This document shows, piece by piece, positions 1 to 11,569 of a stretch of DNA of 64,000 bases. Position numbers and translations under genes: made by a program. The notes beneath the pieces were generated by a model. It was not told the DNA's origin. It saw nothing but the letters and a program-made list of their open reading frames with translations, and searched no databases. Location: positions 51,801 through 115,800 of the forward strand of contig NZ_VDMO01000015.1 of the NCBI RefSeq assembly GCF_006335125.1, written 5' to 3'. Source of the stretch: Deinococcus radiopugnans ATCC 19172. Its GTDB lineage: Bacteria; Deinococcota; Deinococci; Deinococcales; Deinococcaceae. The number at the start of each line of letters is the position of its first letter. The stretch's first letter is position 1.

Positions 1-2083
<2,083 letters not shown>

Positions 2084-2090
2084 AGTGGGG

Positions 2091-2096
2091 AGTTTA
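2091..2096 (-). promoter_or_regulatory. -10 box of alaS (leaderless)
   Basis: TAAACT on the minus strand, 7 nt before the alaS ATG. No recognisable -35. Confidence 0.6.
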
Positions 2097-2197
2097 GCGC
2101 GGGGGCTGGGGGTGAAAAGGGCGCGCGTGGAGTGGCTGGGCATGGGCAATTCACCGCCGCCTCACCTCGCATCAGCCTGGGTCAAGCACGCTGGGGC

Positions 2198-3085
2198 ATG
2201 TCCTGGAAACACGTTTCGCTGCTGGCGCTGGCCCTGTCGGGTGGCTCTGTCCTGGCCCAGACCACGCCGTCCAAACCCGCCGCGCCCAAGTCCATCTCGC
2301 CGGAGCGTGAGTTCCTGGAGCGCTTGGCGACGCCTTTTTACGCCCCAGGCTCCACCACTGCCCAGGTGCTGGTGGGCAAAGCTCCGGCTGATCTGGGCTT
2401 TGCCCTGCCCGCAGGCAGCCGCGTGATCGGGAGCGTCACCACGCAGAGCAAAGACCCCAGTTTTCCGGCGGGCGCAACGGTGTATTTCGACACCGTGCAG
2501 ACGCCAGCGCAGGTGGAGGCCTACTTTGCCAGGGCCTTGCCGGGTGCGGGTTGGAAGGTCTTTCCCAGAGAGGGCAATGATCTGTCCGGCGAGGGCGGCT
2601 TTCAGCCCACGGCCGTAGCGGGCGGGGGCTTTTACTATCGCCAGGCTCCAGATCAGACGCTCGGTGTGACGGCGCAGCGGGTGGGCCAGACCACCCAGGT
2701 CAGGCTGAGCGTGGAGCGCGCCTCCAACCTCAAGCAGATGCTCAGCTATGCCAGACCGGGCGGGCCTGTGTCTCCCAGTCTGCCCCGGCTCCAGGCCCCG
2801 GCAGATGCGACGGTTTCCCCGCGTGGGGGCGGCGGAAACGGCAACAACATCACGCAGTACGCGGGAATAGAAAGTCGGCTGGGCCGGGCCGCCCTGTACG
2901 ACTTCTACGCCGCCCAGCTCAGGAACGCCGGGTGGAAACTGAGCAACCGCGCCGAGACGGGCCAGTTGATCTCGACGCTTTGGACATTCACGGATGACGG
3001 CGAGACGCGGGTGGGCCTCTTTCTGCTGAACGAGGTGGGGACGGGGCAGTACCGCGCGACGCTGGCGACGCAGGGGTTGGAGTAG
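2198..3085 (+). CDS. Secreted protein of unknown function
   Basis: A 295-residue protein with a clean signal peptide (MSWKHVSLLALALSGGSVLAQ, cleavage after LAQ). The ATG at 2198 is chosen because it begins this signal peptide; the open frame extends far upstream only as the antisense of alaS. The mature part has two similar halves: each contains a hydrophobic strand followed by an aromatic-rich segment ending in AGWK (VEAYFARALPGAGWKVF near residue 115 and LYDFYAAQLRNAGWKLS near 240). This suggests two copies of a small alpha/beta domain exposed outside the membrane. A Gly/Asn-rich linker lies between them. I do not recognise the family. It is followed 22 bp later by an independent promoter. 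Confidence 0.8.
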   Translation: MSWKHVSLLALALSGGSVLAQTTPSKPAAPKSISPEREFLERLATPFYAPGSTTAQVLVGKAPADLGFALPAGSRVIGSVTTQSKDPSFPAGATVYFDTVQTPAQVEAYFARALPGAGWKVFPREGNDLSGEGGFQPTAVAGGGFYYRQAPDQTLGVTAQRVGQTTQVRLSVERASNLKQMLSYARPGGPVSPSLPRLQAPADATVSPRGGGGNGNNITQYAGIESRLGRAALYDFYAAQLRNAGWKLSNRAETGQLISTLWTFTDDGETRVGLFLLNEVGTGQYRATLATQGLE

Positions 3086-3095
3086 TGCCGCTCGC

Positions 3096-3101
3096 TAGAG
3101 T
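3096..3101 (+). promoter_or_regulatory. -10 box of the P-loop kinase gene
   Basis: TAGAGT, 6 nt before the ATG at 3108; leaderless layout. Confidence 0.55.
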
Positions 3102-3107
3102 TTGGCC

Positions 3108-3575
3108 ATGAAGATTCTCGTCACCGGCATGTCCGGCACCGGCAAATCCAGCGTCTTGCAAGAGCTGGCCCGCCGGGGCCACCGCACCGTGGACACCGAC
3201 TCGGACGAATGGTGCGAGTGGGTGACGGACGCGCGGGGAGAGCCGGACTGGGTGTGGCGCGAGGATCGCATCGATGAATTGCTGGCAGGCCACATGGACG
3301 GCACGCTGTTCGTGGCGGGCTGCAAATCCAGTCAGGGGCGGTTCTCCTCACAGTTCGACGCCGTGGCGTTGCTCAGCGCCCCCGCCGCCGTCCTGCTGGA
3401 GCGGATGGCCGCCCGCACGAACAATCCGTATGGGAAATCGCCACAGGAGAGAGCGCTGGTGCTGGAGCATCTGGCAACCGTGGAGCCGCTGCTGCGGGCG
3501 ACGGCCACGCTAGAAATCGACACCACGCAGCCGCTGTCGGTGGTGGCGGATCGGCTGGAAGCGCTGGCCGGTTGA
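3108..3575 (+). CDS. P-loop nucleotide kinase-like protein (AAA_18/shikimate-kinase fold)
   Basis: A 155-residue cytosolic P-loop NTPase. The Walker A motif GMSGTGKSS sits at residues 7-15, and VDTDSDEW near 30 is where small-molecule kinases of this fold keep their acidic substrate-binding residues. A LERMAARTNNPYGKS segment near 100 looks like the lid region with arginines. Size and motif order match nucleoside/adenylate-type kinases often annotated as AAA family ATPase. The substrate cannot be told from sequence. It appears monocistronic, with its own -10 box just before the start codon. Confidence 0.75.
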   Translation: MKILVTGMSGTGKSSVLQELARRGHRTVDTDSDEWCEWVTDARGEPDWVWREDRIDELLAGHMDGTLFVAGCKSSQGRFSSQFDAVALLSAPAAVLLERMAARTNNPYGKSPQERALVLEHLATVEPLLRATATLEIDTTQPLSVVADRLEALAG

Positions 3576-3591
3576 GCTGCTGGCCCACCCC

Positions 3592-5061
<1,470 letters not shown>

Positions 5062-5065
5062 GGGC

Positions 5066-5761
5066 CTACCTCCTGGCTTTTTTCACAGCGTCGGCGAAGG
5101 TGGGGTAGACGTTGTTCAGGTCATACGCGCCCGCCATCAGCACCCGCGCGTCGTCGCCCGCCTTGCCCAGCGCCTTCACGAAGCCGTCGCGGATCGAGTT
5201 GCCGTTCTTGTCCTTCTCCGGGCTGAGGCCCGCGAAGAACAGTTGCCGGGTGTCCTTGCTGCCCAGCAGCTTGCCGAACACGGTGGGCAGGTTGCTGCGC
5301 CCCGGATCGTCCAGCAACGCGCCGTCGCTGAACAGCACCACCACGCTGCCCACGCCCCTGGTGCGCTCCAGCAGGGCATTGGCCTTGCTCAGCCCGGCAG
5401 TAATGGCGCTGCCCCGCCCGGTACACGGCTGCGTCAATGCGCCCGTGTAGCGCAGGATGTCGGCCTTGCCCATCCGCGCGCCGTTCTTGGACATGAATTT
5501 GAAGTCGGCCACCGTCTGCACGCCCTCGCAGATACGCAGCAGGGTCAGCGTGTCGCCGGAACGCAATTGGTTAAGCATGATGCTCTGCGACAGCAATTTC
5601 GCCTGATCGGCGTACTTGTAGGCGGGATTTTTGCTGCTGCCGGTCATGTCGGCAGCGATCACGAAATGCAGCGGCGGCGTGCTGAGGCCCAGCACCGTTC
5701 CCGCACTCATGGGCGCGGGCGTCAGCAGGGGCAACAGGGACAGAAAGGGGAGGGGGGACAT
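5066..5761 (-). CDS. von Willebrand factor A domain protein, probably secreted
   Basis: A 231-residue protein with a hydrophobic N-terminus (about residues 1-25) consistent with a signal sequence or anchor. It then has a single VWA fold starting FVIAADMTGSS; Asp-x-Thr-Gly-Ser matches the MIDAS metal-site motif DxSxS with Thr in place of the first Ser. The second MIDAS positions may be the Thr near TGALTQPCTGRGSA, and VVVLFSDGALLDD provides the third (SDG). Such domains bind protein ligands through a divalent cation. The start has AAGGAG seven bases upstream. Its stop lies inside the Shine-Dalgarno of the downstream membrane-protein gene, indicating a two-gene unit. Ligand and process are unknown. 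Confidence 0.8.
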   Translation of the reverse strand: MSPLPFLSLLPLLTPAPMSAGTVLGLSTPPLHFVIAADMTGSSKNPAYKYADQAKLLSQSIMLNQLRSGDTLTLLRICEGVQTVADFKFMSKNGARMGKADILRYTGALTQPCTGRGSAITAGLSKANALLERTRGVGSVVVLFSDGALLDDPGRSNLPTVFGKLLGSKDTRQLFFAGLSPEKDKNGNSIRDGFVKALGKAGDDARVLMAGAYDLNNVYPTFADAVKKARR

Positions 5762-5848
5762 GGGAGGCTCCTTCGGAGGGGTCTGAGGGTTGGAATGGTT
5801 TTGCTTCTCTAGCGGGAAAGGGGGAGTGCAGCAGCGACTCTCAGGCCT

Positions 5849-7972
5849 TCAACTGGGCGGCACCGGATTTCTGGGATTCAGCCCCGGAATCGGCACCGCC
5901 ACGCCGCCCACGCGCGTCATCCCAGGCGGAACTTCCAGGTTTCTGATGTCGTGCGGCAGGTCACGCAGCAGGGCGATCTCGCGGCAGGCCGCCTGATCGC
6001 GGTACAGGTTGACCGGCACGCTCTGGCGGCCATCGGGGTCACCGATCCACACGGCCATTGCGTACTGCGGGGTCACGCCCGCGCACCACGTGTCGTTGAC
6101 GTCGTCGGTGGTGCCGGACTTAGCGCCCAGCGGCATGGCCTTGCCGCTCAGTCGCTGGAACAGGGTGGGGCGCAGGAACTGGACGTGCCCGGCAGAGTCG
6201 TTCACCGCGCCGGTCAGCATGTCGAAGGTCTCGTAGGCCACCACCGGATCCCACAGCGGCTGGCACTCGCGGCGGCGCAGGGGCAGCGGTTTGTCGCCCA
6301 CGCCGTAGACCTCGGCCAGCAGGTGCGGCGGGCACAGCGTTCCCCCGTTGGCGAAGCTGCCGTAGGCCGCCGCCACCGTCAGCGGCGAGGCCCGGTACGT
6401 GCCCAGCGCGGGGCTGGAGCGGTTGGCGCTGTCCTCGTTGTAGTTCACGCCTTCCAGCACTTTTCTGAGCGCCGCCTCGCGCCCGGTGCCCACCTGCACG
6501 GCCACGGTGTTCAGGCTGCGGGCGTTGGCCTCGCGCACGGTGACGGCGCGGCCCAGGAAGGTGCCGGAATTGTTGCGGATGGCCTGCGAGCCGTAGCGGG
6601 TGGCGGTGTCCGTGAAGGTGCTGAACTGGGTGAGATCCCCGTCCCCAGTGCCGAACGCGGTGGCGTAGAGCAGGGGCTTGACGGTGCTGGCGACGGGGCG
6701 CTGGGCGTAGGCCGCCCACTGCCGCCCGGCGTCGCTGCTGGGGTTGCCGCCGGTGCTGCTCGCCAGCGCGATGATGCCGCCGCCGCGCACGTCCACCACC
6801 GCCGCACCCTCGGCAATGCCAGGGGGGCGGGGGCCAGTCGCCCCCTCGCCGTTGACGCGCCGCGACAGTTCGGCCTGCGCCCGCGCGTCAATGGTCAGCA
6901 CCACGCGCCCCACTTTGCTGGGATTCAGGCCTGCCGCCCGCAATTCGCGCCTCACCAGTTCCTGCATGGCCCACACCGGTTCTGGATCGTTGCGGTAATC
7001 GGGATTGCGCGCGGCACTCACGATCCGCAAGTCGCCGCCACTTCCGGCATATTCGGTGCGCCACAGCCGGGGCTGCAAAGGAACGGAGGCCGCCGCCAGA
7101 TAGTCGTTCTCGGAAATCAGGCCGTGCGAGCGCAGGATTCGCAGGGTCAGCAGTTGCTGGCTTCTCATCCAGCGAAAGCGCGCGGTGGCCGTCTCGGGCG
7201 GGGTGTCCGCTGCCACCAGATAGCGTCCCGGCGCGGGCAGCAGGCCCACCAGAAAGGCACTCTGGGCCAGACTCAGGTCTGCCGGATCGACGCCGAACAC
7301 CGCCCGCGCCGCGTCGTACACGCCCTTGCGCTGGCCGATGCCGATCCACGGCAGGCTGTTGACGCTCATCGCCAGCACCTCGGGCCGCCCGTAACGCAGC
7401 GTGACCAGGGGGGCCAGCACGAACTCGGTGGCCTTGCGGGCCATCACCAGCCCCAGCCCGCGCCGATCCGTGTCGTAGTCGAAATGCCCGGCCAGCACGT
7501 TGTTCTTCAGCAGTTGCATGGTCAGCGTGCTGCCGCCCGCACCGCTGAGGAGGGCGCGCGGCAGGCGGCCCAGATCTATCCCGGAGTGCGAGAAGAAGCG
7601 CACGTCCTCCTTGGCGACGTAGGCCAGCAAGAACGCCTGCGACACGCCGGTCAGCGGCACGCTCAGCGACTCGCGGCACGGCACGGCGTTGGTGGTCTGG
7701 CCCTCGCGGCAGTGGTCAATCACGCCCAGCGGCTGCCCCCGGCGATCCTGCACCTCGATGGGCCGCAGCTCCGAGCGCAGGTTCCACACGCGCGCAAAGG
7801 CCCCGGTGCTCCACGCGCCCGCCACGCCCAGCCCCATGGTGCCCAGCGTCAGGACACCCACGCCGGCCAGCCCCGCCCGCACGATGCGCCGCAGCGTCCA
7901 GCGCGACTTTGGACGGCGCACAAACGGCGTGCGCGGCCAGGGGTTGCGCCAGAAATTCAGCCTCTGCTTCAC
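5849..7972 (-). CDS. Class A penicillin-binding protein (glycosyltransferase-transpeptidase)
   Basis: A bifunctional peptidoglycan synthase of 707 residues, anchored by one N-terminal helix. The GT51 domain shows EDVRFFSHSGID (catalytic Glu about 122) and GGSTLTMQLLKNN, where Met replaces the first Gln of the usual GGSTITQQ. The transpeptidase has S429-T-V-K432 (nucleophile Ser), S486-L-N and K618-S-G-T. I place the start at the GTG at 7972 because it follows the upstream stop by 11 bp; a longer reading to 8053 would overlap that gene. The C-terminus ends soon after the transpeptidase fold in a Pro/Gly-rich tail. It is probably co-transcribed with the small membrane protein upstream. Confidence 0.93.
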   Translation of the reverse strand: MKQRLNFWRNPWPRTPFVRRPKSRWTLRRIVRAGLAGVGVLTLGTMGLGVAGAWSTGAFARVWNLRSELRPIEVQDRRGQPLGVIDHCREGQTTNAVPCRESLSVPLTGVSQAFLLAYVAKEDVRFFSHSGIDLGRLPRALLSGAGGSTLTMQLLKNNVLAGHFDYDTDRRGLGLVMARKATEFVLAPLVTLRYGRPEVLAMSVNSLPWIGIGQRKGVYDAARAVFGVDPADLSLAQSAFLVGLLPAPGRYLVAADTPPETATARFRWMRSQQLLTLRILRSHGLISENDYLAAASVPLQPRLWRTEYAGSGGDLRIVSAARNPDYRNDPEPVWAMQELVRRELRAAGLNPSKVGRVVLTIDARAQAELSRRVNGEGATGPRPPGIAEGAAVVDVRGGGIIALASSTGGNPSSDAGRQWAAYAQRPVASTVKPLLYATAFGTGDGDLTQFSTFTDTATRYGSQAIRNNSGTFLGRAVTVREANARSLNTVAVQVGTGREAALRKVLEGVNYNEDSANRSSPALGTYRASPLTVAAAYGSFANGGTLCPPHLLAEVYGVGDKPLPLRRRECQPLWDPVVAYETFDMLTGAVNDSAGHVQFLRPTLFQRLSGKAMPLGAKSGTTDDVNDTWCAGVTPQYAMAVWIGDPDGRQSVPVNLYRDQAACREIALLRDLPHDIRNLEVPPGMTRVGGVAVPIPGLNPRNPVPPS

Positions 7973-7983
7973 CTGCCCGCGCC

Positions 7984-8292
7984 TCAACGGGCCACGTCGG
8001 TCACGCCCGCCGCCGCCGAGCGGAACTGCCAGTCGCGCGCCACGCTGTTCCACAGTCCCGACGCGCCCACCAGAATCACCAGCGCTGTGCCCAGCACCGC
8101 CAAGCCGGTGACCGCCCCGGCCCAGCTCATGGCCGGACGGGGGCCACGCACGCGGCGGGGTCTGGGGCCTTTCTTTTGCTCTGGCCGCGCCGTCTCGCGC
8201 GCCGCCTGCGGCAGGCCCACCGACGGCAGGCCGGAGGAGTAGGGCCGGGGTTTGCGGACAAAACTCACCAGGAAAGGATAGGGGGGGTGCAT
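7984..8292 (-). CDS. Small single-pass membrane protein upstream of PBP
   Basis: A 102-residue protein. A basic, Arg/Pro/Lys-rich N-terminal tail (about residues 1-53) precedes one membrane helix (SWAGAVTGLAVLGTALVILVG, about 55-74) and a short outer segment. Positive charge inside predicts the N-terminus in the cytosol. It ends 11 bp before the GTG of the class A PBP, so the pair is likely an operon and the protein may be a scaffold or regulator of that synthase; this is inference from position. The ATG at 8292 was chosen over an in-frame ATG at 8382 because the longer version would read into the small repeat at 8341-8479. Confidence 0.65.
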   Translation of the reverse strand: MHPPYPFLVSFVRKPRPYSSGLPSVGLPQAARETARPEQKKGPRPRRVRGPRPAMSWAGAVTGLAVLGTALVILVGASGLWNSVARDWQFRSAAAGVTDVAR

Positions 8293-8340
8293 GAGCGCTG
8301 CATCACACCAAAGGGTGACTAAATCGGGGTTAAAGCGGCT

Positions 8341-8479
8341 TATACGGATTCCGTCTGTTTCGTTTACAAATCGGGACAGCACCGATTTGCAAACTCCACG
8401 CCCGGAACCCGCTTTTCTCCTGCTCGCTTCGCTCGGATTTTCATCGTTCTTGCAAACGATTCAATCGGAGTCCGTATTA
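8341..8479. repeat. Small structured intergenic repeat, copy 1
   Basis: About 139 bp nearly identical over much of its length to 10691-10829. The ends are inverted repeats (ATACGGATTCCG versus CGGAGTCCGTAT). Inside are a hairpin GTTTACAAATCGG / CCGATTTGCAAAC with one mismatch and a second hairpin ATCGTT / AACGAT, separated by a conserved core (GGAACCCG to GCTCGGATTT). It resembles the small noncoding repeats known in Deinococcus; it carries no gene. Confidence 0.85.
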
Positions 8480-8506
8480 TACGGGCACGCCGGTTGCGCC
8501 TGGGCC

Positions 8507-8512
8507 TACACT
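8507..8512 (+). promoter_or_regulatory. -10 box of class V aminotransferase gene
   Basis: TACACT, 7 nt before the ATG at 8520. Repeat copy 1 ends about 28 bp upstream. Confidence 0.6.
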
Positions 8513-8519
8513 CTGGGGC

Positions 8520-9722
8520 ATGACCACTGCGACACCGGCCCTGGCCCCCCGTCTCCGTGAACAGTTTCCCCCGCTCTCGTCGGGCCGCGCCTACTTGGAC
8601 AACGCGGCGGGCGGGCTGCTGCCCCTGCGCGCCATCGAGGCGATCACCGCGCACCTGATGCGCTACGGCGCGACGAACGCCATGCCGGGGCACCAGCCGG
8701 GGGCCGACATCCTGGCCCTCAAGCAGCGTGCCCGCGCGGCCACCGCCCTGTTTCTGAACGCCCAGCCGGAAGACGTGGCGCTGGCGCAGAGTGCCACCGC
8801 GCTGGCCTTCCGCCTGTCCGCCGCCTTTTCCCGGTTGTGGGGGCCGGGCGACGAGGTGATCGTGTCGGGCCTGGAACACGAGGCCAACGCCAGCCCCTGG
8901 CGCGAGCTGGAGCGCGTGGGCGTGACCGTGAAGGTCTGGCACGCCCGAGCGCCGGAAATGCGCCTGCACGCCGACGATCTGGCCGCGCTGCTCTCGGACA
9001 GGACGCGGCTGGTGTCGGTCACGGCGGCCAGCAACGCGCTGGGCGTGACCGTGGACATTCCCGCCGTGACCGCCCAGGTGCGGGCGGCGGGGGCGTGGAG
9101 TGTGGTGGACGCCGTTCACGCCGCGCCGCACACCCTGCCGGACGTGGAGGCGTGGGGCGCGGACTTCGTGATGTTCAGCCCCTACAAGGTTTTCGGGCCA
9201 CACCTGGGGGCCATGTGGATCAGCCCCGAACACCGCCCGAATCTGCCGTGGCCCAAACTGAGTTTCGTGCCGGACGGCGACATCACGGGCATCGAGCACG
9301 GTACGCCGCAATTTGAGCTGCTGGCCGGCTGGCTGGGCACGCTGGACTACCTGCGCGAACTGGGTGGGGCGCCGGAACTGACGCGGGCCGCGCTGGTGGC
9401 CGCCTACGCCCGCATTGCCGAACTGGAAGGCCCGGTGGCTGAACGCCTGATCTCCGGGCTGGCTGCGATGGAGAACGTCACCCTGTACGGCCCACAGGAC
9501 ATGACGGGCCGGGTGGGCACGGCGGCGTTCCGCGTGCAGGGCGAGACGCCGGCCCAGACCGCCGCCCGCCTGACCGCCGCCGGGGTGGACGCGGGAGCCG
9601 GCCACTTCTACGCCGTGCAGCCCCTGACTGATCTGGGCCTGTACCCCGAAGGCATCGTGCGCGTCAGCATCGCGCACTACACGAGCATGGAGGATGTGGA
9701 GCGGTTGCTGGCCGGGATTTAG
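8520..9722 (+). CDS. Class V aminotransferase, cysteine-desulfurase-like
   Basis: A 400-residue PLP enzyme of fold type I. It has the N-terminal YLDNAAGGLLP and HQPGADI, the mid-domain VVDAVHAAPH (Asp/His for the cofactor), and the PLP lysine in SPYKVFGPHLG near residue 227. IEHGTPQFE matches the ...GTP... motif of the cysteine-desulfurase-like subfamily. The protein contains no cysteine at all, so it cannot form the cysteine persulfide of SufS/IscS; a transaminase, lyase or epimerase role is more likely. The substrate is unknown. It is monocistronic, convergent with pyrF, and starts from a leaderless promoter just after the small repeat. Confidence 0.85.
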   Translation: MTTATPALAPRLREQFPPLSSGRAYLDNAAGGLLPLRAIEAITAHLMRYGATNAMPGHQPGADILALKQRARAATALFLNAQPEDVALAQSATALAFRLSAAFSRLWGPGDEVIVSGLEHEANASPWRELERVGVTVKVWHARAPEMRLHADDLAALLSDRTRLVSVTAASNALGVTVDIPAVTAQVRAAGAWSVVDAVHAAPHTLPDVEAWGADFVMFSPYKVFGPHLGAMWISPEHRPNLPWPKLSFVPDGDITGIEHGTPQFELLAGWLGTLDYLRELGGAPELTRAALVAAYARIAELEGPVAERLISGLAAMENVTLYGPQDMTGRVGTAAFRVQGETPAQTAARLTAAGVDAGAGHFYAVQPLTDLGLYPEGIVRVSIAHYTSMEDVERLLAGI

Positions 9723-9725
9723 GTC

Positions 9726-9789
9726 AGGACGCGGGGCGCAGTGCGCGGGAACAGCCTTTCCTGCGTACCGCGCACTGCTTCCTGCGTCC
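9726..9789. repeat. GC-rich intergenic palindrome between convergent genes
   Basis: GCAGTGCGCGG (9738-9748) pairs perfectly with CCGCGCACTGC (9768-9778), and flanking AGGACGC pairs with GCGTCCT. There is no T-run, so termination would not be classical. Similar phrases occur at about 28166-28250 and 29482-29540. Confidence 0.55.
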
Positions 9790-9793
9790 TCCC

Positions 9794-10597
9794 CTACAGC
9801 ACCCCGTTCAACCCGTCCCTGAATCCCCGCGCCGCCTCCACACTCGCTGCCACGCTCAGCCCGTCGGCGTACTGCACACCCCGGCTGGCGCTGGCAATTG
9901 CGCCCGTACCGTCCGCGTGGAACGCGCCCTTGAGGTCTGAGGCGGCTCCGCCCTGAGCGCCCAGGCCGGGCAGCAGCAGCAGCGCACGTGGCATCAGCGC
10001 CCGGAAGGTGGCGAGGTCTGCGGGGTGCGTCGCCCCCACCACCGCGCCCACCGCGCCGTACTCGCCCTCGGGGGTTCCGGCGTTCAGGCGGTTGATCTCC
10101 ACCGCCACCCGCTCGCTGACGCCGCTGCCCTGCAAGTCGGCCTGGCCGGGGTTGCTGGTCTTGACCAGCACAAACACCGCGCCGCCGTTCTCGCGCGCGG
10201 TGTCCACGAAGGGGGTCAGCGTTTCGAAGCCCAGAAACGGGTTGACCGTCAGCGCCGCGCCCGCGTGCCGCCCGCTCAGCCATGCCCGCGCGTAGGCCTC
10301 CGCCGTGCTGCCGATGTCGCCGCGCTTGGCGTCCAGCAGCACCGGCAGGCCCAGCGTGCGGGCGGCGGCGCAGACCTCTTCCAGAATGCCGAAGCCTTCC
10401 AGGCCCAGCGCCTCGTAAAAGGCCAGTTGCGGCTTGACGCACGCGGCGTAGGGCGCGCACGCCTCCAGCACCTCCAGCGTGTGGCTTTTCAGGTGTGCCG
10501 TGTCGCGGTAGGCGTCCCGGCGCGGATCGAGGCCCACGCACAGGCGGGTGTTCAGGCGAAGGGTGCGCTCGGTGACGGCCTGGGCAAAGGTGAGCAT
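9794..10597 (-). CDS. pyrF: Orotidine 5'-phosphate decarboxylase
   Basis: Converts OMP to UMP in de novo pyrimidine synthesis. The 267-residue protein has CVGLDPR near the N-terminus and the catalytic [11 protein letters not shown] with Lys at about 91. Downstream come [22 protein letters not shown] and [11 protein letters not shown] for phosphate binding, the pattern of the longer pyrF group 2 enzymes. The start ATG at 10597 follows a TACCCT -10 box by 7 nt, so the frame beyond it toward 10681 is not used. It stands alone here, away from other pyr genes. Confidence 0.93.
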   Translation of the reverse strand: MLTFAQAVTERTLRLNTRLCVGLDPRRDAYRDTAHLKSHTLEVLEACAPYAACVKPQLAFYEALGLEGFGILEEVCAAARTLGLPVLLDAKRGDIGSTAEAYARAWLSGRHAGAALTVNPFLGFETLTPFVDTARENGGAVFVLVKTSNPGQADLQGSGVSERVAVEINRLNAGTPEGEYGAVGAVVGATHPADLATFRALMPRALLLLPGLGAQGGAASDLKGAFHADGTGAIASASRGVQYADGLSVAASVEAARGFRDGLNGVL

Positions 10598-10604
10598 CGT
10601 GGCG

Positions 10605-10610
10605 AGGGTA
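10605..10610 (-). promoter_or_regulatory. -10 box of pyrF
   Basis: TACCCT on the minus strand, 7 nt before the ATG. Confidence 0.5.
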
Positions 10611-10690
10611 ACACTTGCAGGGATGGCCGAGGGTTCATTTCCCGCCCAGGCATGTTTCCATCCGCCATCTCCCATCAACATTTCCCCTTT

Positions 10691-10829
10691 TATACGGATT
10701 CCGTTTGTTTCGTGTAGAAATCGGAGCTGTCCCGATTTCTACACTCCACGTCCGGAACCCGTTTTTCTCCTGCTCGCTTCGCTCGGATTTCCACGTGTCT
10801 TCAACACCTTTCAATCGGAGTCCGTATTA
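10691..10829. repeat. Small structured intergenic repeat, copy 2
   Basis: Second copy of the 8341-8479 element. Its main hairpin is perfect here: GTGTAGAAATCGG pairs with CCGATTTCTACAC around a 7-nt loop. The second hairpin is GTGT / ACAC. Both differ from copy 1 on both arms in a matched way. The last bases, TTA at 10827-10829, are also the stop codon of the minus-strand gene that follows. Confidence 0.85.
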
Positions 10830-11543
10830 CCCCATCATCTCCCGCGCCACCCGCACCAGTTCGGCGTTGTCGGCGGCCCCGTCGAAGTCGCCGGGCAGCA
10901 GCAGGGTGTCTTCTAGGCCAATGCGGGCGTCCAGCCCACGCCGCGCCGCCTCGCGCAGCAGGGGCCAGGCGCTCTCTCCCAGGCCGTGCAGCACGACTGG
11001 TTTGTCCAGGCCAGACGCCTCCAGCAGGCCGAACATCTCCTTCAACTCGGCCTTGTAGGTGCGGATCGGCTGATCGGGCATCTCGATCAGCACGCGCAGC
11101 ACCTCGTCGCGGCGCGGCCACGCCAGGAAGGCCCGCAGCGCGTCCGCCGTCCACAGGCCCGCCTCCACGCCGATGCCACGTTCCAGCAACGTTGAAGCCA
11201 GTTCGGGAGCCCCGTCCTCGTGCCAGTTCACCGAGACGAAATCGGGCAGCGCCGTCCAGGCACGCACGGCGGCCAGCCTCGCCCCAGCATCTGGCACGAT
11301 CCACCAGCCGCTGGACAGGCCCACCGGGACGCTGGGACATGCCGCGCGCACCGCCTCCAGCGCCCGCGCCACGTCGTCAGCGTCCAGACTCTCGGCCCCC
11401 GCCGCATTTCTGGGGTGGAAGTGCAGCGCGTCCGCGCCCGCCTCCACCGCCGCCCGCGCGGCCTGGGCGAGCTGCCCGGGCGTGACGGGAATGTTCGGAT
11501 GTTCGTCGGGGCTTCGGTTGCCGTTCAGGGCCGCTTTCAACAC
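10827..11543 (-). CDS. BKACE-family (DUF849) beta-keto acid cleavage enzyme-like protein
   Basis: A 238-residue TIM-barrel protein. The signature N-terminus KAALNGNRSPDEHPNIP and the metal-binding HFHPRN identify the beta-keto acid cleavage (3-keto-5-aminohexanoate cleavage enzyme) family, which splits a beta-keto acid using acetyl-CoA with a metal ion. Known members are near 270-310 residues, so this is a compact version. VNWHEDG and VVLHGLGE may replace the usual later metal/substrate positions. It starts with GTG behind a leaderless -10 box, and its TAA stop lies within the small repeat. No lysine-fermentation genes are nearby, so the substrate is unknown. Confidence 0.75.
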   Translation of the reverse strand: MLKAALNGNRSPDEHPNIPVTPGQLAQAARAAVEAGADALHFHPRNAAGAESLDADDVARALEAVRAACPSVPVGLSSGWWIVPDAGARLAAVRAWTALPDFVSVNWHEDGAPELASTLLERGIGVEAGLWTADALRAFLAWPRRDEVLRVLIEMPDQPIRTYKAELKEMFGLLEASGLDKPVVLHGLGESAWPLLREAARRGLDARIGLEDTLLLPGDFDGAADNAELVRVAREMMG

Positions 11544-11549
11544 GCCTGC

Positions 11550-11555
11550 ACTCTA
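11550..11555 (-). promoter_or_regulatory. -10 box of BKACE-like gene
   Basis: TAGAGT on the minus strand, 6 nt before the GTG. It lies 8 bp from the opposing -10 box at 11564. Confidence 0.55.
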
Positions 11556-11563
11556 GAGCCTGC

Positions 11564-11569
11564 TAGCCT
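11564..11569 (+). promoter_or_regulatory. -10 box of DUF1028 gene
   Basis: TAGCCT, 6 nt before the ATG at 11576, in a 32-bp divergent intergenic region. Confidence 0.55.

Noticed and set aside
5951..8242. 763-codon plus-strand open frame
   Set aside because: Mirror of the class A PBP gene; the translation is His/Gln/Arg-rich with no domain, typical of antisense in high-G+C DNA.
8364..10541. 725-codon minus-strand open frame
   Set aside because: Mostly antisense of the aminotransferase gene, and further upstream it reads pyrF in the wrong frame.
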